Part shown: positions 37,190-46,244 of the stretch, piece by piece
Layout of the letters: each line of letters opens with the position of its first letter
How positions within the stretch are numbered: position 1 is the stretch's first letter
Source: Candidatus Babeliales bacterium
GTDB lineage: Bacteria; Babelota; Babeliae; Babelales; Chromulinivoraceae
Assembly: GCA_018061805.1 (NCBI GenBank)
Contig: JAGOTL010000004.1
Span: 1-64,000 of the forward strand
Direction: 5' to 3'
Length of the DNA: 64,000 nucleotides
Notes under the pieces: model-generated
Seen by the model: only the letters and a program-made list of their open reading frames with translations
Told to the model about the DNA's origin: nothing
Database searches by the model: none
Program-made: the position numbers and the translations under genes

Positions 37190-37831
37190 TTATTTGCCGA
37201 AGCTGTTTTTTGCAATATCAGTAATTGTTTTTGTTAGGTTGAGCGTATCTGCGGCTTTTATTTTATCTTTTTCATAACGTTTTGCAAATTCGTGTTCAAT
37301 CAAATGTTGAATGATAGAATATACTTTTTGTACGTCTTGTGCTGAGATCGTTTTGTTGGTTGAGTTAGCATATGCGGTCGCTAATTCATCAAAGAGATCT
37401 TGGAATTGGGTTGGAATGTATGCGCGATGTGTTTCCCAATTTTTTAAGAAGTTGATTAATGTCGCTGTTTGAACTTTGTTTTTTACATAGTTCACATAAG
37501 TATCATATACTATGAATTTTGCTACAAGGCTTACTAAGATCGTTGTTTGAGCGCCTATTTTAGTAGTGTCATCTTTTTGTACAGAGTTGTAACCCAAGAA
37601 ACCGAGTGTTCCTACAGAAAACAAACCTGCCTGAACTTGTGTTGTAAGTGATTCGACTTGTTCGCGGACTTGTTCAATGAATGTGTATTCTAAAAATTTG
37701 AATGCACTATCATGGCCTTCGTAGCAGCTGTGTACAGCATCAGATGAAACAGTGTTGTTTGAACAGTTTGTTGCACCATTGAATGCGAATAATGTTGCGA
37801 TTATAAAAGAAGTTTTTTTAATTGAAAACAT
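37190..37831 (-). CDS. Hypothetical exported protein with two hydrophobic segments
   Basis: This 213-aa protein has a signal peptide (residues 6-22, then NCSNN). Two hydrophobic segments follow (about 70-80, SVGTLGFLGY, and 90-108, IGAQTTILVSLVAKFIVYD), and a charged helical C terminus. An AAAAAAGG site precedes the ATG. The family is not recognised. It is divergent from the cPLA2-like gene at 37971, separated by about 140 AT-rich bases that may hold both promoters. Confidence 0.58.
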   Translation of the reverse strand: MFSIKKTSFIIATLFAFNGATNCSNNTVSSDAVHSCYEGHDSAFKFLEYTFIEQVREQVESLTTQVQAGLFSVGTLGFLGYNSVQKDDTTKIGAQTTILVSLVAKFIVYDTYVNYVKNKVQTATLINFLKNWETHRAYIPTQFQDLFDELATAYANSTNKTISAQDVQKVYSIIQHLIEHEFAKRYEKDKIKAADTLNLTKTITDIAKNSFGK

Positions 37832-37970
37832 GAATTTACCTTTTTTGTAAACGTATAAATTGTCTTATGAATAAGTTAGCAATTTTTTTTCTTTTTACTA
37901 TAAAATCTTTTGTTTTTTTGGTAAGTACAAACATGTATTACAAGTTGTTTTTTGATTAAAAGGAGAAGCT

Positions 37971-40385
37971 TTGAAGATATATGTAGTGAGTTTATTTTTG
38001 GTCATATTTTTGTATACAGACTATACATGTGCTCAATATGGCATGATGCGTGATTCAAAAATAGCAGGTGTAGATCATGAGGTATTATTCGTAAAATCTA
38101 TATTTGCAAAAATCGAAGATAACATTAATGTTACGTATCGTGATACTGAATTGCAATTGCGTACATTAGTTAAAAATATGCAAAAGCAGCCCTATAGTAA
38201 GCAGCATTCTTCTGAATTTATAAAATCTTTAAATAACATTATTACAGGTTTTCGATATCAAGTTTCGTTGCAAAAAAAATATGCGTTTATTGAATATTTT
38301 GGTGATTTAGACCAAGAAAATAATGTTTTGTTGCGGCAAGATCAAAACTTATTTGTTAAAGTTGTTGACGAAATTGTTCAAGAAGCTATTGTCCGCATGG
38401 AAGCTTTGGGTTTAGCTTTGACGTCGCAAATTAGTTCTTCTGCTACGCCAGTAACGTTGAATCATAATGTGTTTGATTCTTCATTGCAATCAGGTTTGTG
38501 GTACGGACAAATGCAACAAGCTCATCAGCAAGCGGCAGGTAATGAATGGTGGTCATCTTTACAAAATCAAGCAAATGTAAACTCTTTGTTTAAAACATTT
38601 AAAGATGAATATTCTAAAGCTTTACATAAAGAAATTAATACTCAGGCAAATAAATTTATCCAAGGCTTAGGGCTTGATGTTGCTAAATTGATTGGACAAG
38701 GTGTGGGAAAAATTATCCCAAGCAGTATTCCAGCACTCAATAAACAGTTGCAAGGCTTGCAAAATATGCTTGAAAAGAATGATATTGCATCTTTGATGCA
38801 GATAACAACTAATGGAGCTGTGCTTGCTTTGAAAAAGGCTATTCGTTTGCAATCTATTGTGTATCCGCCAAAAAATCCCGTCAAAGTGCGTGAAAATGCT
38901 TTATTGTGTGATGATGAAAAATTATATATTAAAAATCGCACAAAGATTGTACAAAAAGTTTTAAGAGAAGAATTTGGAATAGATAAGCCTTTACGTATAG
39001 CGTTTTGTTGTAGCGGTGGCGGTAATCGTGCTATGGTGGGGACTCTGGGTATTTTGCTTGCTGCAGCACGTAGTTCTTTTTTACAGGCATCAATGTATTG
39101 TGCTGGTTTGTCTGGATCAACATGGACTATTTCAACATGGGCATATTTATACAGTAAGGGTTATTTAAATAAGAAAAATTATGAAACATCATTGCTTGAT
39201 ATGCAAAAAAGTTTTGATGTAACGCTTGATGATCCGAGTATGATGCAGGTAGGAAGTACGGGGTGGTATACGGTACCACTTCTGGATCAAGAAATGAACA
39301 GGGTTTTTGCTGCGCAGTTGGTTGAGCGTTATGGTTATTCAGATCAATTATCAATTGTTGATATCTGGGGTGCGTCGATTGGTAATTATACGTTAAATTT
39401 GGTAGGTCCTGATAGATTACAAGTTTGTTGGTCTGAGTTGAGATCTGCTTGCAAACAAGGTTTGATACCATTACCTCTTTGTAGTGCTGCTTTTGATACT
39501 CGTAGCGCTGTGGGCAAAGCTACAGAACCTAGTGATGTTTCGTATGATTTTTTTGAAACAGGACCATTTGAAGCTGGTAGCACGGTCCTAGGTTATGTTC
39601 CAATACAATATATGGGATGTCAGTTTGCTCATGGAATGTTGCAAGAAGATATGATGCAACCAGAGTATCCCTTAAGCTTTTGGCAAGGTGTGTATGGTTC
39701 AGCTTTTGGGCTTACTCTTAATGATGCTTTAGACAAGGGTTTAAAACCAGTTGTGGTAGATGTTTTAAGCTATAAGATTAAATTGCCGGTAGCTTTTTGG
39801 GTGAAAACAATAATTGATGCTGCATCAAAAAAAGTAGTAACTGAAAAAAATATTAGAGATAAGCGAATTGAATGGAATCATGTTCGCTTGAAAAACTATT
39901 CTATAGGGATGACTAATAGTTTGTTGAAATCAGATCAGACGATAGATTTATTTGATGGGGGCATAGCATTTAATATACCGTTTCCATTGTTAACAGATCG
40001 TAAAGACCGAGCAGTAGATGTGATTATTGTATATGATTCAAATCCTGGTGATGTTGATTCATTGCATGATTTTACAAAATATTGTAAACGGAAAAAAATA
40101 TCTATGCCTGATATGAGCGCTACGACTAAGCAGGATGTAATGTCTCGTGTTATGACGGTTTTTAATGATCCTCGTATGGTAAAAACATATAATAAAAATC
40201 AGCCAACGATACTTTACTTTCCAACGCCTGTTGATGTTAAAAAACCGCCTTATATAACTATGAATTTTAAATATACTAAAACAGATATACAACATTTGAT
40301 GGATGTGGTACATGAAGCTTTTGAATCACAAGTACTTACTATGAAAAAAATATTAAAAATGGTTGCTGCGCAACGACATGCATAA
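37971..40385 (+). CDS. Exported cPLA2-like phospholipase
   Basis: This 804-aa protein has a signal peptide (residues 1-21) and a helical N-terminal region to about 300. A lipase domain related to cytosolic phospholipase A2/PLB follows: oxyanion motif CCSGGGNRAM, nucleophile GLSGSTW and catalytic Asp in LFDGGIAFN. The GLSGSTW text matches eukaryotic cPLA2 better than bacterial patatins (GxSxG). The TTG start is supported by AAGGAGA 5 nt upstream and by the signal peptide. It may attack host membranes. A degenerate paralogue lies at 59830-61440. Confidence 0.82.
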   Translation: MKIYVVSLFLVIFLYTDYTCAQYGMMRDSKIAGVDHEVLFVKSIFAKIEDNINVTYRDTELQLRTLVKNMQKQPYSKQHSSEFIKSLNNIITGFRYQVSLQKKYAFIEYFGDLDQENNVLLRQDQNLFVKVVDEIVQEAIVRMEALGLALTSQISSSATPVTLNHNVFDSSLQSGLWYGQMQQAHQQAAGNEWWSSLQNQANVNSLFKTFKDEYSKALHKEINTQANKFIQGLGLDVAKLIGQGVGKIIPSSIPALNKQLQGLQNMLEKNDIASLMQITTNGAVLALKKAIRLQSIVYPPKNPVKVRENALLCDDEKLYIKNRTKIVQKVLREEFGIDKPLRIAFCCSGGGNRAMVGTLGILLAAARSSFLQASMYCAGLSGSTWTISTWAYLYSKGYLNKKNYETSLLDMQKSFDVTLDDPSMMQVGSTGWYTVPLLDQEMNRVFAAQLVERYGYSDQLSIVDIWGASIGNYTLNLVGPDRLQVCWSELRSACKQGLIPLPLCSAAFDTRSAVGKATEPSDVSYDFFETGPFEAGSTVLGYVPIQYMGCQFAHGMLQEDMMQPEYPLSFWQGVYGSAFGLTLNDALDKGLKPVVVDVLSYKIKLPVAFWVKTIIDAASKKVVTEKNIRDKRIEWNHVRLKNYSIGMTNSLLKSDQTIDLFDGGIAFNIPFPLLTDRKDRAVDVIIVYDSNPGDVDSLHDFTKYCKRKKISMPDMSATTKQDVMSRVMTVFNDPRMVKTYNKNQPTILYFPTPVDVKKPPYITMNFKYTKTDIQHLMDVVHEAFESQVLTMKKILKMVAAQRHA

Positions 40386-40413
40386 TGTTCATGTTAGAAT
40401 GATGTGAAATTGT

Positions 40414-40449
40414 AAGGGAGAGCTGAAGCAAGGCTCTCCTTTATTTTTG
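40414..40449 (+). terminator. Terminator after the cPLA2-like gene
   Basis: GGAGAGC and GGCTCTCC pair around an 8-9 nt loop, followed by TTTATTTTT. Confidence 0.75.
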
Positions 40450-40492
40450 CAAGTAACATGATTGTACGTTAAACTACTATGTTGCATACAAT

Positions 40493-42256
40493 ATGATTAA
40501 TCTAGGCATTGTACATATGGAATATCGTTACATACAAGGTGACAAATATCTTATCGGGTTACCACAAATTAATGAAGATCGCGCAGTTCAGATAGCGCAA
40601 ACATTTAATGTTTCATCGGTTCTTGCAAAGGTATTGCTTGCTCGAGGCAAAGATCACGATGAGAGTATTTCAAATTATTTGATAACTAGTCGTGATAAAG
40701 ATGTTGCTGACCCTGCATTGATGAAAGATGCGTTAAGAGCTGTTGATAGAATATTGCAAGCAATAGATCGACAAGAAAAGATATTGATCTTTGGAGATTA
40801 CGATGTCGATGGTATTACTTCATCTTCATTGATGATGGTAGGGCTTTTATCGCTTGGTGCAAAAGCTAATTTTTATTTACCTAATCGTATTAAAGATGGT
40901 TATGGGTTATCATCTAAAATTGTGCAGAAAGCGTCTGATAATGGGTATTCATTAATTATTACCGTTGATAATGGTATTACTGCCTTTGAACCGACAGCGC
41001 TTGCTGTTCAACTGGGTATCGATGTGATTATTACAGATCATCACAGGCCGCATGACCATGTGCCCCAAGCGTATGCGATTGTTAATCCGCATCAATCAGA
41101 TTGTTCATATCCTTTTAAATATTTTGCAGGCGTTGGTGTTGCTTTTAAAATTTTAACATTGTTATTTGAGCGTAAAGGTTTGCCGATACCAGATAAAGTT
41201 ATAGAGCTTTTATTGTTGGGAACAGTAGCTGACGTTGTACCGCTGACAGGGGAAAATCGTTATTGGGTACGTTATGGGCTTGAGCTTGTGAATCAATATG
41301 AAAGTTATTGTTTGCAAGTGTTAAAAACGAATAGTAAGTTTACCAAACCAGAACTTAATTCTACAGATGTTGGTTTTTCAATTACACCACAAATTAATGC
41401 TTTAGGGCGTTTAGATGATCCAAGGCAAGGTGTGCAATTTTTACTTGGCAGTGATCAAGCTGAAGTTGATCGAGTAGGAAAAGTATTATTTGAATTAAAT
41501 CAATCGCGTAAAGATGTTGAAAAAAAAATTATACAAGACATAGTTACACAGGTAGAATCTGGAGCTGTAGATTTATCACAAAATGTCGTGATCGTTGGTA
41601 GTAATCAATGGCCAGCGGGCGTTATAGGACTTGTTGCATCGCGTATTGTTGGCTTGTATGGTAAACCAACGCTATTGTTTCATTTTACCAAAGATGGAAT
41701 AGCCAAAGGTTCTTGTCGTTCTATCAAAGAATTTAATATCTTTGAAGCTTTGTGTGAGTCCAAAGATATTTTGATTTCATTTGGAGGACACTCGCATGCA
41801 GCAGGATTATCTTTAAAGATGGAGCATATCCCAGAATTGCAACGACGTTTGCAGCAAAAAGTTGCTCAAACATTAACGCCATTCGATTTGCAGCAAAAAT
41901 TACGCGTTGATGCCGTTGCGATATTGCCAGATTTTAATGAATCTTTTATGCAAAATTTAAAGCTTTTTGAACCGTTTGGTCATGAAAATCATCAACCATA
42001 TTTTTATGTTCAAGGTGTTATTTTGGTCAAGCAACCACAACTTTTAAAAGAGTTGCATGTGAAGTGTACTGTTTTTGCAGATGGTGTGATACGTTCAGTT
42101 ATGTTTTTTAATAGGCCAGAATTATTTGACCGACTTCAAGCTCAGGCAGACCAGCCGTTTGATATAGTAGGTCAGGTTATGCACAATTATTGGAACGGAT
42201 CATATACCATAGAGTTACAAGGTATAGACGTTGTAGGATTAAAGGGAGTAGAATGA
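40493..42256 (+). CDS. recJ: Single-stranded-DNA exonuclease RecJ
   Basis: This 587-aa 5'-3' exonuclease of the DHH family acts in recombination and base-excision repair. DHH motifs are present: IFGDYDVDGITSS, TVDNGITAFE, VIITDHHRP and LLLGTVADVVPL. The DHHA1 part has FGGHSHAAGLSL. Length is normal. Two starts are possible, ATG at 40493 and ATG at 40517, and neither has a strong ribosome site. The stop overlaps the cmk start in an ATGA arrangement. Confidence 0.95.
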   Translation: MINLGIVHMEYRYIQGDKYLIGLPQINEDRAVQIAQTFNVSSVLAKVLLARGKDHDESISNYLITSRDKDVADPALMKDALRAVDRILQAIDRQEKILIFGDYDVDGITSSSLMMVGLLSLGAKANFYLPNRIKDGYGLSSKIVQKASDNGYSLIITVDNGITAFEPTALAVQLGIDVIITDHHRPHDHVPQAYAIVNPHQSDCSYPFKYFAGVGVAFKILTLLFERKGLPIPDKVIELLLLGTVADVVPLTGENRYWVRYGLELVNQYESYCLQVLKTNSKFTKPELNSTDVGFSITPQINALGRLDDPRQGVQFLLGSDQAEVDRVGKVLFELNQSRKDVEKKIIQDIVTQVESGAVDLSQNVVIVGSNQWPAGVIGLVASRIVGLYGKPTLLFHFTKDGIAKGSCRSIKEFNIFEALCESKDILISFGGHSHAAGLSLKMEHIPELQRRLQQKVAQTLTPFDLQQKLRVDAVAILPDFNESFMQNLKLFEPFGHENHQPYFYVQGVILVKQPQLLKELHVKCTVFADGVIRSVMFFNRPELFDRLQAQADQPFDIVGQVMHNYWNGSYTIELQGIDVVGLKGVE

Positions 42257-42957
42257 TAATAACCATAGATGGTCCAAGTGGCAGTGGTAAAACAACATTG
42301 GCTGTAATGCTTGCAAAGCATTTGAATTTCTTTTGTTTAAATAGCGGTTATTTATATCGAGGTCTTGCATATATTTTAAGAGATTTTTACAATTACGATT
42401 TTGCAAAAATACAAAATCCAGATCTGCATGATATTCAAGCCATTTTTGATAGTGGGAATTTTGTTTATGTCTATGAACAAGGTTTGATCAAAGTTTTTTG
42501 GATAGACAATATCACGTTATTTTTAAAAGATCCTGAGATATCTAAAATGGCAGCAATGTTGGCACAGCATGACGGTGCACGAGGGATTTTAAGAATTTAT
42601 GAACGCCTTTTAGTACAAGATAAAGATACCGTTGTAGAAGGTCGTGCGTGTGGTTCTGTAATATATCCACAGGCAGAAGTAAAATTGTATGTTGATGCTA
42701 CGCCTGAGTTGCGCGCTCATAGATTTCAAAGAGACCAGCTTAAAAGAGGAAGAATTTTGACCCATGACGAAGCGTTGCAGCAAATAAGACATAGAGACGA
42801 GATGGATATGAAACGTCCTATGGAGCCGCTTGTTATTCCCCAGGGGGCTATTGTTTTAGATTCTGCGCAATTGAGCGTAGAAGAATTGTTTCAAAGTGCC
42901 CTTAATGCAATAAAACATGTTTTGCGTGAACAGTCTGTCGGTAATCAGAACGTATAA
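42253..42957 (+). CDS. cmk: Cytidylate kinase
   Basis: This 234-aa enzyme phosphorylates CMP and dCMP. It has the P-loop IDGPSGSGKTTLA at the N terminus, LNSGYLYRGLAYIL (substrate region), VEGRACGSVIYP and the lid RFQRDQLKRG. The ATG at 42253 overlaps the recJ stop by 4 nt and has AAAGGGAG upstream, so the two are translationally coupled. The N-terminal part between residues 45 and 100 differs from usual Cmk, but the motifs are intact. Confidence 0.92.
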   Translation: MIITIDGPSGSGKTTLAVMLAKHLNFFCLNSGYLYRGLAYILRDFYNYDFAKIQNPDLHDIQAIFDSGNFVYVYEQGLIKVFWIDNITLFLKDPEISKMAAMLAQHDGARGILRIYERLLVQDKDTVVEGRACGSVIYPQAEVKLYVDATPELRAHRFQRDQLKRGRILTHDEALQQIRHRDEMDMKRPMEPLVIPQGAIVLDSAQLSVEELFQSALNAIKHVLREQSVGNQNV

Positions 42958-43055
42958 TTGTGGATGAATGTTTCTTTTTATCATGGCGCATACAATGGAA
43001 AAACGTATGGCCAGAATAGATTGAGAGTTGGGTTTATATGTGTTGCAAAAAAAGA

Positions 43056-43092
43056 TAAAAAAATAGGCTCGCTTAAACGAGCCTATTTTTAT
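43056..43092. terminator. Bidirectional terminator
   Basis: AAAAAATAGGCTCG and CGAGCCTATTTTT form a stem of about 13 bp with a CTTAAA loop, between cmk and the convergent small lipoprotein gene. Confidence 0.9.
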
Positions 43093-43110
43093 GTCAAACA
43101 TTGAAGAGTG

Positions 43111-43308
43111 TTATTTTTCTTCATCAAGAGCTGATTCAACATCTGAATCTGCTGCCATGCCTGAATCATCTAAAGCTTGTTCTGCATCTTCAGCAGGAAT
43201 TACTACTGTTTCTACAGCCATAGTTTCTACAGGTGTTTCTGTTTTTTTGCCCCAACAACCACCAAGAACAGGAAGAGCTGCAAGAACGATAAGAAGCATT
43301 TTGTTCAT
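43111..43308 (-). CDS. Small acidic lipoprotein
   Basis: This 65-aa protein has a signal peptide with lipobox VLGGC (Cys at 18), then a short, very acidic chain (ETPVETMAVETVVIPAEDAEQ, ending ALDEEK). The ATG has AAAGGA 5 nt upstream. It is next to lon on the same strand. It resembles small envelope lipoproteins but belongs to no family I can name. Confidence 0.68.
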   Translation of the reverse strand: MNKMLLIVLAALPVLGGCWGKKTETPVETMAVETVVIPAEDAEQALDDSGMAADSDVESALDEEK

Positions 43309-43337
43309 AAAAATCCTTTAAAAGGTTTGTTTAAACA

Positions 43338-45782
43338 TTATTTAGTTTTTTGTTTGTTTTTTGAACGTTTTGTAGATGCCATAGGGATTCTTCTTTTAAA
43401 AGGGTCCTTTGAAAGTACCTGTTGTAATACGAAATCCATGTGCTCTGCAAATACTATGTTTAGTTTGGATATATCATTTTTAAAGTCAAGTAAATCTGGT
43501 TCATTAGCTTTTGGAATGATTACGGTTGTGATACCGTGTTGTTGAGCTGCGAGTAGTTTTTCTTTCAGTCCGCCAATAGCGAGTACGCGACCTCTGAGTG
43601 TCACTTCTCCTGTCATAGCAATATGATTTTTGAACGGAATACCTGTTAATGCAGAAATAAGTGCTGAAGCTATGGTTATACCAGCAGAAGATCCATCTTT
43701 TGGTGTTGCTGCTTCTGGGAAGTGGATATGGATATCGTTGTTGGTAAAGTCAGTTTTTTTGATCCCAAGCTTTGGAGCCTTTGATCGTACATAGCTGTAT
43801 GCTGTTTGTGTTGATTCTTGCATAACTTCGCCCAGTTGTCCTGTGGTTGTAAAGCCACCTTTTCCTGGCATGATGCTCACTTCAATTTCTAACACATCAC
43901 CGCCAAGCTCAGTCCAAGCAAGTCCGGTTCCAATGCCTACAACATCTGGTTTTTTCCAAAGTTCTGTTTTCTTAAATTTATCGTTACCTATCCAGCTTGT
44001 TAATTTTTCAGGAGTTACGGTAATGGATTTAAGATCGTTGTTTTGTAAAAATTCTTGAATGCTTTTACGCATTATTTTTGCTATAAGTCGTTCAAGTTGA
44101 CGTACGCCAGCTTCTTTGGTGTATTCTTGGATCGTTTGTAAAATAATCTCAGTTTTGATTTTGACTTGAGATTTTTTTAAATGATACTCTTTGAGCATTT
44201 TTGGGATCAAAAAGCTTTGAGCAATTGTTACTTTTTCAGTATCTGTGTACCCAGGCAGATTAATAATTTCCATACGATCATATAGAGCATATGGAATATT
44301 TTCTGTGCTGTTTGCTGTAGCAATAAACATAACGTTTGATAAATCATATTCAGTGTCTATGAAATGATCTACAAATGTTTTGTTTTGTTCTGAATCAAGC
44401 ACCTCAAGTAACGCAGCTGCAGGATCACCAGTGATATCGTGGGATAATTTATCAATCTCATCAAGCAATATGACGGGATTGATTGTTTTTGTTTTGCGCA
44501 TAGCGTGCAAAATTTTTCCAGGAAGTGCGCCGATATAGGTTCGTCGGTGTCCTCTGATTTCAGCTTCATCTTTAACGCCACCCAGTGATATGCGTGTAAA
44601 TTCGCGACCTAAGCTTTTTGCTATAGATTTTGCCAATGATGTTTTACCTACACCAGGGGGACCAGCTAAACAAATGGTAGGAGTTCGTTTTAGGTCTTGA
44701 GAATATTTTTGTGCTGCAACAAACTCTAAAATACGATCTTTTACCTTTTGAAGGCCAGCATGTTCTTTGTTTAAAATGTTTTGTGCGTCAACAATGCTGA
44801 CGCTATCCTTGCTTTTTTTATGCCAAGGTAACGCTAAAATCCAATCAATATAGTGTTTGCTGATTGCTGACTCAGCAGACATTGATGGCATTTGTTCTAA
44901 TCTGTTAAGTTCGCGCTCTGTTTTTTCAAATACTTCTTTTGGAAGATGTAGGTGTTTGACTTTGCCGCGCAGAGCATCAATTTCTAAAGAATGATCATCG
45001 CGACCAAGTTCTTTGTGAATTGCTTTAATTTGTTCGTTTAAATAATACTCTCGTTGGTTTTTTTCAACTTGAGTTTGTACACGACCTTTAATGCGTTCTT
45101 CTGTTTGCAAAATTTCCATTTCTTGTTCGATAAGAATGGTAAGAAGCATCATGCGTTCTTGAAGGTTTGTTGTTTCAAGAATACGCTGACGATCTAAAAA
45201 AGAAATATTTGCATGTACCGCAATAGTATCGGTTATCGTGTCTAAATCTTGAGATGTTTCCGTCAGACCGATAAGATCTGTAGGAACTTTGGTGTTGAGC
45301 TTGGTATAGGCTAAATAACTTGTTTTTAAGTTACGCCAAGTTGCTTCTAGATCTATCTTGCTTGAATACTCTGTAGGGCATTCAGTTATTAAAGCTGAAG
45401 TAAAGTCTTCTGTTTGATAGGTTTCTATCATCATAGCTCTACTGTTGCCTTCAACCAATATTTTTAACGAGTTGTTTGGCATCTTCATCATTTGCAAGAT
45501 GGTCGATTTGGTTCCAAATTCAAATAGTTCGCTCTGAGAAGGGTTTTCTGTCTCAGGGCGTTTTTGAGCTGTAATGAAAATTGTTTTATTGTGATTTTTC
45601 AAAGCGTTTTCTACAGCGAGAACTGATGATTTTCTGCCCACAATAATAGGTATGATGCTGGATGGCAGCACCACAATGTTTTTAAGGGGCAAAATTGGAA
45701 GAATGTTGTCGGAAGTCGGTTGCTGAAGCACTTCTGGTGCAACAAACGGCTTCGAACTTGTCATTTTATGTTCTTCAATCAT
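43338..45782 (-). CDS. lon: ATP-dependent protease Lon
   Basis: This 814-aa AAA+ protease degrades misfolded and regulatory proteins. The N-terminal substrate domain starts LPILPLKNIVVLPS. The ATPase domain has Walker A GPPGVGKTSLAKS and Walker B NPVILLDEIDKL. The protease domain has catalytic Ser in PKDGSSAGI and Lys in GGLKEKLLAA. Length is typical. ATG 45782 has AGGA upstream, and ATG 45764 is an alternative. Confidence 0.97.
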   Translation of the reverse strand: MIEEHKMTSSKPFVAPEVLQQPTSDNILPILPLKNIVVLPSSIIPIIVGRKSSVLAVENALKNHNKTIFITAQKRPETENPSQSELFEFGTKSTILQMMKMPNNSLKILVEGNSRAMMIETYQTEDFTSALITECPTEYSSKIDLEATWRNLKTSYLAYTKLNTKVPTDLIGLTETSQDLDTITDTIAVHANISFLDRQRILETTNLQERMMLLTILIEQEMEILQTEERIKGRVQTQVEKNQREYYLNEQIKAIHKELGRDDHSLEIDALRGKVKHLHLPKEVFEKTERELNRLEQMPSMSAESAISKHYIDWILALPWHKKSKDSVSIVDAQNILNKEHAGLQKVKDRILEFVAAQKYSQDLKRTPTICLAGPPGVGKTSLAKSIAKSLGREFTRISLGGVKDEAEIRGHRRTYIGALPGKILHAMRKTKTINPVILLDEIDKLSHDITGDPAAALLEVLDSEQNKTFVDHFIDTEYDLSNVMFIATANSTENIPYALYDRMEIINLPGYTDTEKVTIAQSFLIPKMLKEYHLKKSQVKIKTEIILQTIQEYTKEAGVRQLERLIAKIMRKSIQEFLQNNDLKSITVTPEKLTSWIGNDKFKKTELWKKPDVVGIGTGLAWTELGGDVLEIEVSIMPGKGGFTTTGQLGEVMQESTQTAYSYVRSKAPKLGIKKTDFTNNDIHIHFPEAATPKDGSSAGITIASALISALTGIPFKNHIAMTGEVTLRGRVLAIGGLKEKLLAAQQHGITTVIIPKANEPDLLDFKNDISKLNIVFAEHMDFVLQQVLSKDPFKRRIPMASTKRSKNKQKTK

Positions 45783-46244
45783 GTGTCAGATTCCTATGCT
45801 AAAAGATAACCAAATTCTTATGATTTTATATAGAAAGTGGCTCTTTAAAAGATACCAAATAAAAAGCCTTTCGTAAATCATATTTTGCCTCTTCAGGAGC
45901 TGTTTTTTGAGAACGTTGATTGGATCAAGAATGTTTCGATGAGAATAAATTCTTTGCGGGAATGAGGAGTCGTGCTATACTGATTGAAAATCTGGGTTAC
46001 AAAAAAATCTTATTTAAAGTGATGTATTAACTAATTTTAGAGGTCGTATGATACGCGGGTCTAGTCCGGTGTTTTCTTATGTGTTCAGAAATCAGTGTTG
46101 TATGTATATTTGTAGTTTTAACGATGCTTAACAAGGGCTTTTAAAGGCGTTTTTCGTCTTTGAGAGCCATTTTTATTGGCATAAAATTGAAGTTATCGAG
46201 TTATATACAACAGATTTATTTAAAAATTGATTAAGGATATACAT
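45783..46244 (+). promoter_or_regulatory. 460-nt intergenic region with the NTT promoter and long leader
   Basis: No gene is seen here. A good promoter (TTGCGG at 45954-45959, 16-nt spacer, TATACT at 45976-45981) would start a transcript near 45988, leaving a leader of about 255 nt before the first translocase start codon. The leader contains small hairpins such as GGCTTTTAAAGGCG and GCCATTTTTATTGGC (about 46166-46181). No known riboswitch is recognised. The bases near 45783-45850 should hold the lon promoter on the other strand. Confidence 0.55.

Noticed and set aside
42958-43055. Possible small gene between cmk and the small lipoprotein gene
   Set aside because: No frame of useful length with a ribosome site was seen; only the bidirectional terminator follows.
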